Below, piece after piece: positions 16,854 to 31,040 of a stretch of DNA of 64,000 nt. The stretch's first letter is position 1, and every line of letters starts with the position of its first letter. The notes beneath the pieces are model-generated. The model had not been told where the DNA came from, searched no databases, and saw nothing but the letters and a program-made list of their open reading frames with translations. The stretch comes from Cruorifilaria tuberocauda. Taxonomy: Eukaryota; Nematoda; Chromadorea; Rhabditida; Onchocercidae. The stretch lies in NCBI GenBank assembly GCA_013365365.1, contig JABVXU010000095.1, positions 1-64,000 of the forward strand, written 5' to 3'. Made by a program: the position numbers and the translations under genes.

Positions 16854-19800
16854 TTAAAAAAAATTATGGAATTCCTGGAATTTATCAGACGAATCAATAA
16901 CAAGTTCGCCGGAAATATCTCCTGATCCGGAATAAGCACTGGTGCTTCGATTATCTTGTGCAGCATCAGTTACATTTTTGTTTTGACACTGACAACTCTC
17001 TTCTAACTCAATACAATTCTGAAATTCCGTTCTTGGAGATGAAAAGTAGATAACATTAAAAAACTATGCACAAATCTAACAAATATAGAAAAATACCTGC
17101 AAAGCTGCACAATAATGTAACATGAGGACAGCAAGAGCTTGTAACCTGTCCTCTGATACTGAAAAATTGAGCGAACCAGAGCTTTGAGTATTTTTCATAC
17201 TTTTCATTACATTCAAACGCTCAATAGTTGTTTGGTGGATCATACTTCGAATTTTCTCCATCTATAAGTTAAACTATGATTTCGTAAGCAATACAAATGA
17301 ATTAGCAAAAACCATACTACTTAATGTTAGTAACAGGATAACAATTAAGGCTGTGCATAACCTAATGATTATTACGAATATATTGAAAAGTCGATCTCTA
17401 TATCATTCAATATATTAAATATAGTCAATAATGCTAGAAATGATCTGCATCCATAGAAGCAACGTACATTCCCAATATTTTACTAAAATATCTGTTTAAG
17501 TAGTAAAAAATGTCAGAAAGAACTTGCATCTTCATTTATTTTCGCTTTTCTTTTGATAGGATCTAGATCAGAGAACATATCTTTACCAACTACCTTGGCA
17601 GCATTTATCATTTGTTCATTATATGCATTTCCTGGCTGGTACATCATTTGATTGAAATTTCCCGAAAGTTCCAACGTCGAAAAGACGTCCGGTATTGCCC
17701 TCTGAATAAAACTTGCAAGTTAATTGAAGAGCTATAAATACTCCATATTTTTAAAATTGTATGCCAATTTGAAACAAGCTCAATTATTGGTTAGAATCTC
17801 AGAACAGTTATCAGAGGACAAACAATAGGCATATATATCGATTATATCTCACCTTAACTGGTACTACTTCGTCGGTCCCGATCTGAATAGTTGGGATTTT
17901 CTCCTCTGAAATTTGCAGGCTTCAGCCAAAATTAAAACAAAGACAATATTACTTCTCAATATTGAGTATAATTACTAACCAACTGTTCCTTTTTTTTCTT
18001 TTTGTAGATGAAAAGATGTTCTCTTACGTCCAACACTTCTCCATGTAGAACTAAGCCTTTCAGATACTTTAACTCCAATACGACGTCGACGGCACAGTAA
18101 TCGCTCCTCAGGTTCTGTCAAACGAATATTTTTAATAAAAGCCATATACTAATTGGAGTTAATTCAGTAGTTATTCAAATTACAAGTAGATAACTTCATT
18201 TCATATAAGAATTTATATTTTCAAACACTTGAAAGATATAGATTACCATTAATTCTATCGTCATGAGATTTTTAACTGAACCCTCCTTGCCGCATGTTAA
18301 ATACTTTACGACTAACGCAAAAAATTGCGGTACTATTTCCCGCGTTAGTCAACGTACAATAGACGATATTAAATGTCATAAGAAATGATAGTTAATAGAA
18401 ATTTGGCAGAACATAAATTATATTCCCTGATGGAAAAAAACTTGAAAGTTAATCTGACGAGAAACAGCAAAGCAATCATCAGTTCTTACTAGTAAATTTT
18501 TTTGTAAAAAAAAAAAACAAGGTACTACACAAGAAAAAGTAACTTGATGAAGACAAACTGAGTTCTGTTGCCATGTGATCAGTCTTCACAATATCATCTA
18601 GCAAGTTGGATCCTTCGTTTGAATTTATGTGCAACTCATCCAAAACCGAAAATAATGAACTAATTAAATATAAAATAGTGTTGAAAAAAGTAATACTATG
18701 TAAAGTACATTTTACAATCTAAAGAATGTGTTTATGATTATATTTATGGTTGGTTTCATTGTTAAATTTTCCAGTCTACTCAGCTAAGCCATCAGGATGT
18801 TGACCGTAGTTCCTGTTCTTTCCCAAATATTTAATTCCTTCTCCGTAATCTCTCCTTATCCAGTGGATCACTGGTCGATGTTGCTGCTACCGATAACTCG
18901 GAATGAACAAGTAGGTTAACTATTCCTTCTTGATTATAGAATACGGTCCTTATATATATTTTCCGTGTTTTGTCCAATCATTTCTTCGCTACGACAGTTG
19001 ATCTCTATACTTGATCAAACTGCTTACTAACTATCCTGCCTGCTTAGCTGACTCTCTATCTTTGCTGTATTTATTGTATTAACAAATCTGAATACAATTT
19101 GTATTCAAGATAGAATATAGGAAATGCTACGCGCAGATGTACTAGAAAAAAAAATTGGTTTCCCTGATACCAACTTTAAGCTATATCTTAGAGATAACAG
19201 CAACCATTTAGCGCTATCCTACAGGCAACAATTGCTGCTAATAGCTGTAAAATTATCATGTATTTTGAATTCATTAGAATAAGCCCCTGATAAAACGCTA
19301 ACTTCATATGCCGAATCATCGATGGGAGGATGCTGAGAACAGGAAGTCTCAACCTTAGGTAAGCATTTGTTATGACATACTAACAAACAGCCTGTGCAAT
19401 GTGAAGCCATTTTTAACCAAACTTTTCCTCGACAAACTGCACAAACAGTTGCACCTGCAAAAAATAAGCAGGAATAAAACACAAAGGGTACTCTGCCTTT
19501 GCAAAACAACTGATGTAAGACAAACCTCTCAGCAATATTGTTTCAAAATTGTGTTTGGGTTTCGATGATGTTTCAAAATTGTCCCTCTTGTCAATTTGCA
19601 TAACATTCTTTACATATCCAGTGCCTTCCACACTAAAAGGATTTTAATATTCATGATAAGTCAAAATTGTACGAATTTTCATAAGTACTCTCTCAAATAT
19701 ATGTGGCTAATAAAATAGTTCACTGAAAGATGTATCAAAATGAGACAATACAGAATAGCATATGCAAAATAGAGTAGGCATCCTCTAGTAAACAGCTCTA

Positions 19801-22800
19801 AAATTCCTTCACTAGATGAAGATTTAAATCCTCTTGGATGAATCCAAAACAATTAAAAAGTACTTCGATCTGCCTTGAACATCTACCGGAAGGCCTGAAG
19901 GAAAATAACGAAAGTTTAGGAGAATGTCCCCATAACAAAGGCGCTCATCAAAACCAGATCGACGACTCTCTTCAGCAGCTTTTAGTGTTAACGGCCGCCT
20001 TAAAAAAAAGTTCGAAGCAACTTTGTCTTCACCAACTTCACCAACTTTCCTTCTCAAAATAATATTTCGAGATTACCTTGTTTCAGTCCAAAGTGGCGGT
20101 CGCAAAATGAACAGTTCTTGATGACAATTGGAAAGAGTGAGCTGACAATCGTCTAATACCTGCGGTATATAAATACTCGTCTGTAATTAGATGCAACTAT
20201 ACTACTGTTAATTAAAAATTCTTCGAAATCTTGATTTGTAATCCTTTTTAAAAACGGACATATCCCAACATTTGAGAGCCATCCTTTTCAATTTGGTTGT
20301 TCTGTGAGATGGTGATATCTGTTGCTTTGATAGTTGACGGTTTTGCTCGCACAATTACATTTAAATATTTGCAGGTATCCGCATTGAGCTCAAAATGGAG
20401 CGATTGGTTCCAAAGAACATCCTGTAAAGCAATACTATTAATAAACCTACATCAACCAAGTCAATAAAACTGTTCTATTATTCAGAGCACGTACATCTGC
20501 TAATGATAAAATTACTGTACGTCGAAAAGCGACACTTACCTACACTCCATTTAATTCTCATAAGAGAAAAGAAAATTCAGTACCACTCACTATTCAGAAC
20601 AACGGTTCTGGAAATAATATACTACAAATACTCTTGATAAGCTTCACAATGTTACCATGGAAGATTCTACGACATCTAATCAAAAACACTCTTATTTTTA
20701 CAAAACTTAAGTGGTTATAGCATACCTATTTAAATCATTTCTCAAAGCATGAGACGAATATATACCAAAAAATAAGCTATTATTAATACTTGCAGTAGGT
20801 GCTTTATATCTACGCGAATGCTAAGTTGAAGTAATCGGGTAATTCACATCACAAAAGAATAACTACTTGTTAAAGTGTAAAACATCTGTTGTAGAGATAA
20901 GTCGAAAAGAAATCTTCATGAATAAATCCTACAAAAATAAGACTAATCTTCTTATATAATTCGACTTTGCTACGTGTAAGAATAATAATTAGAAAGGGAA
21001 AAGTACGATGAAAAGTATATATTACAATTTCAAATAATTAAATCACATTTATAACTAATAATCAGTTTAAAAAACCCAGTCTGCAAGTATATTGATTTGG
21101 AAAGCACATTGTTTTGGACGTATAACATAAAGTCCTACCACCTTGGAAGATCGAAGAGCTATACAATCTTAATTAAAAGGATTCCCATTTAAAAACGAAC
21201 TTCGTTCGCCGCATGTGATTTCGTGGTTAGTGTTTTTGGAGAAATTTTCGATAAATCAAAAGCATCATCATTCCCATCATTTTGCGTGCTGAAAACATGA
21301 CAGTTGGATTTCGAAACTATAAACTTTAATAATTAAAGCTACATGGAAGGGAATGTTCAACTCTATTACCTTCTTGTTTTAAAAACAGGGTTCCTTTTTT
21401 TCTTCTCCAAACCTGATGTGGACGATGAAGCACGTGGAAGCATCTAAAAAATAATTTTTCGCAGAAATTTATTTTTTAATAGAATTTCATAGAAAATTTC
21501 CTTTTCTTTTCTCAGTATATTAAAATGTACGCTAATTGCAAGCAACACGATATGTTGTGGAACTTACGATTAATATGACAATTCAGTTGTGGCACACTAA
21601 CCGCACCGTACTTTGCTGCTCGCTTTAGTTCACTAAAAAGCAGAAGCATATCCTCAGTACGATAAAATATTTTCAAACAAATAAATTTTACCAGATCAAT
21701 ATTGTGATGTTCGTGATGTGATAACACATCCACAGCAACTTCAGCACTAGAACCACCATCCTTATGTCGGTACCAAAAGTCAGACATTCTAGCTTTCCCT
21801 GCTGCCGCCATTTCTACTGCTCGAGCCTAAAACTATAAAAGTGACTAACTTCGAATATGGTATTTTTCAAGAAATCACAATCAATCATTACCTGAAATCT
21901 TTCCCTTCGAGAAGGACTTCGTTGAAAATTTTTTGTGCAGTTTCCAGTAGAAATATCAGCATCCAAATTCTCAATACTACTACCTTTCTCTTTGCTTACT
22001 GCAGATACCACAACGAAATCTTCTGTCATATTCGTTAGCGTTCTTTCAGTTTCCTGACACTGCTACGCACAATACAAAATAAGAACCGATCAGTGAAAAA
22101 TATGTAATCATTATATACATTTTTTATTTTCTACAACACTGAGCGTTATACTGAATTCCTCCACGACGGCTAGTCGCCAAACTAAGAATTCAATTTTATG
22201 AGTAAAATACTTATAAATTTCGAATAAAACGAACTTCCGATAAACTTTTAAAACACTTATCATTATTTTTCGAACGAGATTAGTACCTCATGTGTACAGT
22301 ATGACAAATTTTTAAGACTGGAGGTGAATAACGGCTTCAACTTTTCTCTGCCAAGATAACCAGTTTCTGTTATTTCACCTTCAGATCTTCAAACATGCAT
22401 CATAAATTAACATGGAAAAGAGATAAAATATTCAAAAACTGCAATATCATATTTATTCTTTTATCTATATAACAAGCTATATGCAAAAGTCACAGTTTGC
22501 AAGATAAGAGCTTTGTAAAGTCAAAGTGGTTTGTTTTATTTACCTTGCCCGCCTAGTACGGACATGTTTCCTTGTAGCACAGTCACGCTCAGTTTGAGCC
22601 CGCGCTATTTTTACCAAATCGGAAGGTTTTCGTATTTTCGAAAAATCCATAAATCTGCCATCTGAATATAGCGAGAACATTCTCCTATCTTTTAAAACGT
22701 TGACCGTAAAGTTATTTGGCATCACATTTGAACTGATTGTTGTTGCATTCCGACTACGTCGGTGCTTACCTACAAGCGATTTGTGTTAAAAAAATTACCA

Positions 22801-25800
22801 GAATTAACAGCAAAAAATTATTTCTGGAAATACTCCGACAACTGTACCTTTTTCTAGCACTTCCACTTGCCTGCTTTTATTCGCCATATTTTCGAAGATT
22901 TCAGAGACACTGATCTCGTCAAAATCACCAAGAGAAACTGAGTCATCTTCTAAAACTTAGTCAAACCCTCATATACAAAGATATGGAGAAAGACTGCACT
23001 TGTCAATTTTCATTTACTTTCAAATTTCCAAAGAATAATTTCTTATGGTTAATTTAATTACAAGAATTTTTGAAGCATATTCATAACAAAACTGATTTAG
23101 TGTTTAGACAGGTTTTTGGTATATTTCATGCTATCTTCTTTATTTTCTCGTAAGTTGTCGAAAAAAGATTTTTTCAATGTTAAGAAAGGCAATAAATCAG
23201 AAAGAACTAAATGTAAAATGAGTATGGTAGACATTTCATGACATTCTTCATAACAGAACTACATAAAATAAAAAAACGACCAGCATTATTCAGCGTGCTG
23301 AGTGACGTACTGCCTTTTTCGTAAATCATGCGATCAACTAGAACATTTAGTTCGCTCGAAGTACCGGTAAGTAGCTTATTTAATTGACGTTCACTCGTAA
23401 CTGGAACGTTATTTACAGCAAGGACCACATCACCTTAAACTAATACATTTTACGCCACAAGGAATGAAATAAAACACAATTTTGTAAGCAGCAGTTAATT
23501 CCGATACCTGCTTTAAAGCCACATCTTTCAGCAGAAGAAAAGCTTTCCACAGCTGCGACTTGAACAGACCTAACTCCTGTGTTCGAAATGTGCTAAAAAT
23601 TTTATTCAACATTAGTGATGACAAACAGGAACGAGTGAAGAAATGCACCATGCAAAAAAAGACATTGAGTCGAATATAGAATTATTTGAAGCATAGCGAA
23701 AAAAAAAACAGAAAGTTGCTGCAACTCTTAATAATGATGACATCGTACCGGGAGTGGAAAATGACTGTAAATGTTTCTGAATAAGATTCCTAATAACAAA
23801 TTTAGGAAATTCAATAGAAATTAAGAAAAGCAGAACGACACATAGTGCCGCTGCATAGATATAAAGGAGGTTTTACTCCTTGCTATATATATTTAAGATT
23901 ATTCTAGAAATTATTATGTAACAATTAACCAAACAAACGAAACTAAGCTATTGGGCTTCACAAGTCACTATACAAGCTGACATTTCTGCTTACATGTGTC
24001 CCTGGTACTTGCATTTTCTGGGATAAAATCTGTGAAGGTACAACTATGAAAGCAAAGTCAAATTTCCGAGCATGAAAAGTAATACAGGATGTAATGTGTG
24101 CAACATCACGTTATAAGCAGGATATTGCAAAGGTCGATATGAAAAATCATAAATAACAATTATGCGCCTAAACAAAGAAGGATGAAATGATACATTTTTA
24201 TTGGAAAAAATGGAAGACAAAAGGTCAAACACTAATTATGGATACGATTTTTTACTGGAAATAATGAACGCAATAAGAATAAAAGAAATGGAGACAATTA
24301 TTTTTAAAACAAAAATGTATGCGAAAAAAAGTGCTGCACTGTGGGAAGCGAGATACAATGAGAACTAAATAATTAATCAACGGCAAATATAAAACTATAT
24401 TACTAAGATTCGGAAGAGTTTAAAGCATTGCGATTTCCTTTCTTCTCAAAATTGATAGAAATATATTCAATGGATGTTTCTAGAACGTACTTTAGAAAAT
24501 GTCAATCCAGTAGACTCACTGATACCGTGACGACTAAAATTCAATAATACGGTAATGCATCGTGTTGAACTTCTGCTTGCATCCTGCATTAGCGGTCGAT
24601 GATCTGTTAAATAACCACATATCACATCGGATGAAGCTTTTTTCCGAAGAAATAGCATATTTTACTTTCTTGGATTATCAAACGGTCCAAACCTTTCATA
24701 AGTAGCAATGTGAAACTGTTAACAAACCCCCATATTTTATCAAGTGATCAAAGACAAGTAAGATAAAATCAAAAATGAAGTCATTTACCTACAGATACAA
24801 CACAGAAAATCTCGAAATTTCCGCCGCTGATCAATGCAGTATTCAGTCTTGTACACCGCAAAACCGTAACTTCTAATGAACCCGTTGTTTTGATATATTC
24901 AAAAGCACCTGAAACAGATTAAAACAGATCCCTATGAAAATAGATCCTCGAAACAGATCCCTATAAAAATATTGTTCGGTACTACTGTAATACTCATGAT
25001 GATCGTTGATTCAACTTAGATTGTGATCATTCCTTACAATTGTTCTTTTTATTTAATTAGCACGTCCACACTATTAAGTGTTAGCTTAATGTAGTCTTCC
25101 CATATGTAATTTTTGGGGAATATATCTCAAAATCTTCGATTCTGCCTAATTGTTACATTTATCTTGTATAGTAGTGAGATTTGATCGAATTTTTTAGATC
25201 TAAAATAAATCAAGTAAATTAAGTATAATGACATTTATATTTGAAGATTAATGAAAATATATAAGTTACCCATGGATGGGGAAGGCTGATATAAAGGATT
25301 AGAAAAGAGAGGACGATATCGAATTTTGTAGTTTGGCCAAACGTGCTTGCGTTGAACCATACGTCTAAATTTCTGTGTGATGAAAGGTATGAGATGTTTC
25401 ACTTGCTTGCCTTGCCACTGTGAATCAACCTGAAAAACGGTACTCTGTTTCAACTATGTAACGATTTGCCATTTCTCCTATACAATACTGTGTATCATCA
25501 CACACGTAAAAAAATCTAAAGCATTTTACTGCAAAATATACAATCTTATTATCATAAGAAACGCAGTCTAACCCTCACCTGGAATTCCAGCGTCGGCATA
25601 TCAACGAATGCAAAAACCCAATGAGTGAAAGGCTCACGAGTCAGTTTCAACCGGATTTTGCCCGAAAGACGAGTAAGCTAAATGCAATGAATAAGTTAAA
25701 GAATGTCCAATCTAATGATATAAAAAATTAAAATAAAATCTGCTGTCAACACCTATTCAACTTACTTTGAAACATTTTCTGCAACGAAATCAATAAATGA

Positions 25801-27056
25801 AATGAAAACCTTGATTGATAACTGAGCAAATCGTCCAAACGGCATGTTAACATCAACAGAACATTGAAAGCCTCCGCTGTAATCCACATCAACAAGAAGT
25901 TTTAGTGTCTGAAAAAAAGATTTTTCCAATAAATTTTAATTTCAAAAAACTCGACAAGCGTGACTGAACATGTCAGCACCGAGAATAGTCTAATCTTAAC
26001 ATCTTAAATGTCCCGTGCAGGAATCAATTCAGCAGTCAAATAGGCATGTATAGACTTATTTCGTATTTAATTATTTTCCTCGCATATGTGATACAAAATA
26101 TAATAATCAAATATTACTTTGAAATTTTCATCTAGTGATAATTCACAATCCTCCACACGTACTGATTTGATTACCGGAGATCTGGAGCCAATCGATAAGT
26201 CCCTAATACGAATATCCTAGAATGAAAACATTTTATGGAAGAGAAGATAAATGTTTAACAAAGAGTTAGCTTCAATGGTATGAAAGGTCCGTTTAATCTA
26301 TATTCCGAAATAAATATTTTGGCATTTATTTCATGTAACCTATATTTGAGCTTTCAGATTATACTTTTGCTAAGTCTTCATTCACTTGGAGAATTCAAAA
26401 ATTTTTTATTTGATATAAGAAAGTGGTTTTTTTGACCTTCGAATAACTAAAAATAATGGAAGTGGATAGCAGCTTCTAGAACTGCAAGGAAGAAGGATCA
26501 GCAATACACAATAACAAATAGGTCTAATGTAATTGCATCCTTCTGAAAGTTTTGCAGAGTTGAAATGAACCTGTATCAGACGACCCGCAGTATTTCGAGT
26601 GGCTAGATCACTAAGTTCCAACTGAAGTTTTTTATGGATCCACCTGTAAGATGCAAAAAGCTTGTCATATGAATTCAAGTTCAAAAGCCAAATATGAACA
26701 ACTCTACTCATCAAGGATGTATTAAAGTACCTTCTTAATCGACGTGTATCCTTGTGTTCTTGGAACAGAAAATGAAGAACAAGACTCAGATTGAAACATG
26801 ATTCTCCCTCAAAAACTCGGCTTTCACCATCTCCTTCCTTCAAAAACTGTTTTAGTTCCTGAAAATTACTTTCTTAATTAAAGAAAAGCAATCATGAGCA
26901 GAGTGAAAAAGAATAAACTACCTCAGGAAGGCAAACTGGCTGAAACTGGTCAACAAATATGGTGTGTGGAGAGCCGAAGGGATTGAATAGTAACACGTAA
27001 ATGACGAAAAGCATCAAAAGTGCGCCAACAAAGACGCCCCACAAGAATCCTAACAT
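16854..27056 (-). CDS. pdzd-8: PDZD8 orthologue, ER contact-site lipid-transfer protein
   Basis: ER-anchored tether that moves lipids at ER-endosome and ER-mitochondria contacts. Exons (high to low): 26922-27056, 26731-26858, 26571-26643, 26118-26216, 25810-25908, 25579-25677, 25270-25429, 24789-24908, 24491-24636, 23508-23592, 23311-23433, 22848-22949, 22544-22769, 22287-22386, 21892-22062, 21602-21826, 21370-21443, 21201-21288, 20260-20421, 20077-20180, 19864-20052, 19526-19632, 19303-19454, 17980-18148, 17853-17905, 17528-17701, 17097-17261, 16854-17018. They sum to 1230 residues with every phase matching. Domains: N-terminal membrane helix (about 4-26), SMP lipid-transfer domain (about 46-264), a C2-like stretch, PDZ (about 335-422, RCGFKAGDVVLAVNN), disordered linker, second C2-like region (about 700-900, DVLWNQSLHFEL and LGYTSIYIPQVL), C1 zinc finger (about 928-977, CAVCRGKVWLKMASHCTGC), coiled coil and the tail motif SEDRLQALAVLMLHY matching human PDZD8. 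One intron is GC-AG. Several acceptors are weak (AAG/GAG), so exons 22287, 23311 and 24491 are less certain. Human PDZD8 is slightly shorter (about 1150). Confidence 0.93.
17262..17527 (-). other. GC-AG intron in PDZD8
   Basis: The exon ending KINED joins MEKIRSMIHQ in the coiled coil. The only in-phase junction is GAT|GCAAGT (donor read from 17527 downward) with acceptor TTATAG. GCAAGT is the classical extended GC-donor consensus. The next in-frame GT is out of phase, and without splicing the frame ends at a TGA a few codons on. Confidence 0.75.
24921..24972. repeat. short tandem duplication in a PDZD8 intron
   Basis: AACAGATCCCTAT plus an A-rich tail occurs twice, 30 bases apart, in the intron 24909-25269. 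Confidence 0.6.
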
Positions 27057-27630
27057 TTACATTAGTAATGGCATCGCTGCCATAAAATACTCGTTCAATT
27101 CATTCATTTATTTCCATCGTAGTACTAGCTGAAAATGCAGTTGTTATCACTAGTATTCACTAATAAAAACTTCTCATCTTTCAGTATTAGCAAAGGTCAA
27201 TTCACCACATTTGTGAACCGAAAGAAACTTTCCTCTGTGAAAATACAACTTTTAACCCTAACACTATTCTTTTTCACTTATTCACTTGATGTTTAAGGTC
27301 ATTTACAACTTTAAAGCCTCACTATCATTATGTTTCACTCTTTTTTGTTTTCTCGCTTAAGGATTGAGTGAAGATTTAGGTCATTAATATAAATTTCCAC
27401 TATTATAAGAGAATTTTTGAATAACAAGTCACCGCAGTAGTGAGTTGCAAGCTTTACTGTTTTCAGAAAATAGTGACTGACATATCAGGAAAGAAACGAA
27501 TGTCAATTAGTACACAAGTGGGACCAGAGAGATATGTAAGAGCTTTATATTACATTAAAAGTATCAAAGTAGTCCAGTTGTACCCAAATTCACAATCATT
27601 TAATGTACTGAGTAAGAAGCTTCAATGAGC

Positions 27631-28017
27631 TTCTCTTCCCTTTAATTATACTTTCTTTTCTGTTTTCACTTTTTTCGATATTTCTGTGCTAAGAAGATGA
27701 GATTGTTGACACATTGCTTTCTTAGTTCTAATTTCTAATTTTTGAATTCCCTCATCTTTCAGTTATTACATCCTTCATAAAGGAACAATAACCAATTTCG
27801 AAGAAAACTTATATTGGCAGTGCACAAAAATATATTTTTCATAATGTAATGCATCTTTCCTTCTACATCTTTAGATAATATGAGACTGCATATATTTAAA
27901 TTACTATAATTTAAATTTATTTTAATTTAGTAAATGAAATGCCTCAGCTGGAAATCAACTGTATCTGCAACAATGTCTTTGAGGTTCTCTTCCCTTCAAT
28001 TATACTTTTCTGTTTTC
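27631..28017. repeat. dispersed direct duplication, about 35 bp
   Basis: Bases 27631-27667 and 27985-28017 are nearly identical: TTCTCTTCCCTT, then AATTATAC, then TTTTCTGTTTTC, the first copy having a 4-base CTTT-type insertion. They lie in the same orientation about 350 bases apart. Confidence 0.65.
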
Positions 28018-28545
28018 TGAAGATTTGTATTTGAACAAGTGAGAGATCTTAAGTGACTTCAAAATATGAATTATGATAAACTTTTTATTCAAATAATTCC
28101 AATCATATTATTTCGCACATTTGCAAGAAGCAGTACTTTTTACTGCTGGTTTTTAAAAAATCTAGAATAAACTGTTAAATATCTATAATTTGGATTTTGC
28201 AGTGGGTTGTGGGATTTTTTCTGATACTGCTCACGTCGTTTTTGATGTGCTGATGTTGAGATTCTATGTAGCGAACAAAACATTGATGTTTCCACTCGTA
28301 CTTTATTTTCCAAATTGACTTCTCAACATCCTACTTGTGCGAAACTGAATCCTGCAATCAAGGAGTTTTCACAATAGTGTCAAAACCAGTCTCAAAATGA
28401 AAATCCGATAAACTTCATGTGAAATACTCGAATGTATCAGCAATTCCTATCATTACTAATCCTGAGAGTTGGAATACATGGGAAGTTTTGGAAATAGATG
28501 AAAACATTTTAGTTTGAAAATTTCTGGAGTCTACATTCGAATGAA

Positions 28546-28603
28546 ATTTTGGTGCTTTTTACTGCATCCTGTAGAAATAGGATGCAGTAAAAAGCACCAA
28601 AAT
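28546..28603. repeat. perfect 25-bp inverted repeat (hairpin)
   Basis: Arms 28546-28570 and 28579-28603 are exact reverse complements (GGTGCTTTTTACTGCATCCT in the left arm) around an 8-base loop, GTAGAAAT. The stem has no mismatch. It is a candidate foldback element, small-RNA hairpin or recent template-switch mutation. Confidence 0.9.
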
Positions 28604-31040
28604 ATTCTCACCTACGGAAACAACATTTAGCAATGGTATAATAATGATAGAACTGTCACAAACTAAGATCATGACTTCACCACAACTGAACTTTAAAGTT
28701 TGTAGAAAAGGAATTGCATGTTATCCGGAAGCTTATGTACTCATGGACTTCATGCTTGTGACTTCATTTCAGTTAAACAGATATTTAGTACCTCTTCCAT
28801 GCAATAATCAAGGTCAGCACACAGTGACAACAACTTCGCCTAGTAAGCTATAACTTTCTTAAAATTAAGAAAGAAAACGGTATTTTCGCATATTTTTTAT
28901 TCTTTGCAAGATACATTAAGAACACACATAAAATCATAATAATCTCAAACGTATTGAAATCAACGAGGTCATCATCGCTAAAACAGACGCTATGAAATAT
29001 CATTTAAACGCAGAACGAAACGAAATCAGTGGCATCGTATACTTCACACTTTCTGTTTTTGACTACCATTTCAAGAGTGATGATCCTATACGGAAGTTGA
29101 TTCTATTGTTTCTAAACTTCATAAAACTTTACATGAATTTACAACCCTTACATGTAGCGCGAATCATTAGACAATTCCAAATCTATGATCATACATAAAG
29201 AAAATCGAATGTTAGATGAAGCATAATACTTCCAGCCACCTCATCTTTTTAATTACATGAACTTAGGAAATACAACAAATGACAATACCAATTTACAATG
29301 GATAATTTCTTGTAATGAATCCGAAAAGCCACAACTGCAGTAAGAAAAAATTGGCGAGATGCTTAAAATATAATCTTAATGAGTAAGAGCAAATGAGGGC
29401 CGAAGTGATTTAACGAGTTCAACCCAGAACATGGCAAGTTTATCCAGAAAACCTGAGGAAAAGAAAACATACTATACAGATTCACAAAATGCACTTTATA
29501 TATAACGCACGAAAAGTTTGCACTGTACAACTTCAAATATCATTAACAACAATCTGGCATACTCTTTGGTACTGGATAACTAAAAAGCGAATGAAAAATG
29601 CAGTAAGTTATGACCGTTAAAGGTAAACATCAACTAAAGTATGAATTACTCCCAACATCCACAAGCATTTCACAAAAATAAAACTTCTCGTTAAATAAAT
29701 TTACTTGAAAAAACATTTCCCATCAGAGCACATCGCACGACATCAATTTCCACTAGTAAAAAAGATTGAAAATGTAGCCATCCATTAATTAACTCACAAC
29801 ACAGTGGTAACTAAACACGAAGCAAAAACATGAGTTCCCACACTCCAATAAGAATCTTTTTTTTTATTCGTTTCAGGATAATACCTTCAGATAATTTCGA
29901 AATTCTGCAACTAAATGGATCTGGTTATTTTCCTGACTTCTATTCGACTTCCATACTTAAGCACCACTAATTTGACGATAAATTTAAAAATGAGAGCAAA
30001 AGTTTATAGCACTGCATACTGTGTCCTGAAAAATGATCACTCTACAATTCCTTGGAAAAACAGGACTTTTTGGAAAGCAAAGCTCTTCACTCATGGAAGT
30101 GTGTCATCAAGAAAAACAATACATTCAGATGTCCGGCATGCCAACATAATCATTAAGAAATTCATATAAACGGAAAGTTGTGAAATGACCAAAGAGTGAT
30201 CACTAAATAAACAACCTGAATTCGACAGTTGCTATCGAGACACTTTTTACAATGACTACGTTAATAGAAATGGTAATGCCTTTTTTCCGAATCAGTATCA
30301 TGGTATTTTTGAAAACGACGATTTTCTTCGAGTTCATTGATCACCGCTAGTAGCAAAAATTCACTAAGTGCTTTTAAAACAAAACATACACTACACATGT
30401 CCAGTAATGATAATTACACTGTGGAGACAAACAATTACGAAAACTAAGCAACCAAGAACTGTGGAAAAAATTAAACTTCATAAACAAAGTATACCTGATC
30501 ATAATGCTTAACTTCGCAAGCAAATGACAATACCAATGCATTAATCGGAGCAGAACCCTGTAGAACCCTGTACCTTATCATATTGCTATAAAAAATATTT
30601 AAGCCTTCATCCCAGCTATGTGAAGATATACGGTTGACTCACAGGTACAGTAAAACATATTATGACGATCTGATGAGAGTAACCTATAGCGGTGCATATA
30701 TCTTGTAAAATTAACATTAGAGACGATAAGTATAAATCAGCAGAAATGCTTCAGCAAAATAAATCAGGAAAAGTACAGTTTTGATGAAAATGAATAATCT
30801 TCACAAAGAAAGAATATGTAATCTGTACTTTTTTTAAAAAGAACTCTATAATTTCCTTTTGAAACCATTTCCAACAGTATTCGAGAAATATGAAACTGCC
30901 AAATAAATACTCAGCACCATAAACTTCTCGGAAGATTATTGAACCTTCGTTATTTCTATAAAAAAGAGAACCGCATAGAGAGTAAACAAAGATCTATAAT
31001 GATTCAAAAAACAAATATACAGTGAAACAAAGCTACAAAG

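Larger units (their letters stand above)
27057..31040. other. intergenic region between PDZD8 start and sir-2.1 end
   Basis: 4 kb with the PDZD8 promoter at its left and the sir-2.1 3' UTR at its right. Only short ORFs (up to 84 codons) without homology. It contains a dispersed 35-bp duplication and a perfect hairpin at 28546-28603. Confidence 0.6.

Noticed and set aside
26406..26843. 145-codon minus-strand ORF read as a single exon
   Set aside because: It is PDZD8 exon 2 plus intron. Splicing at 26731 and 26643 is required by the SMP-domain continuity.
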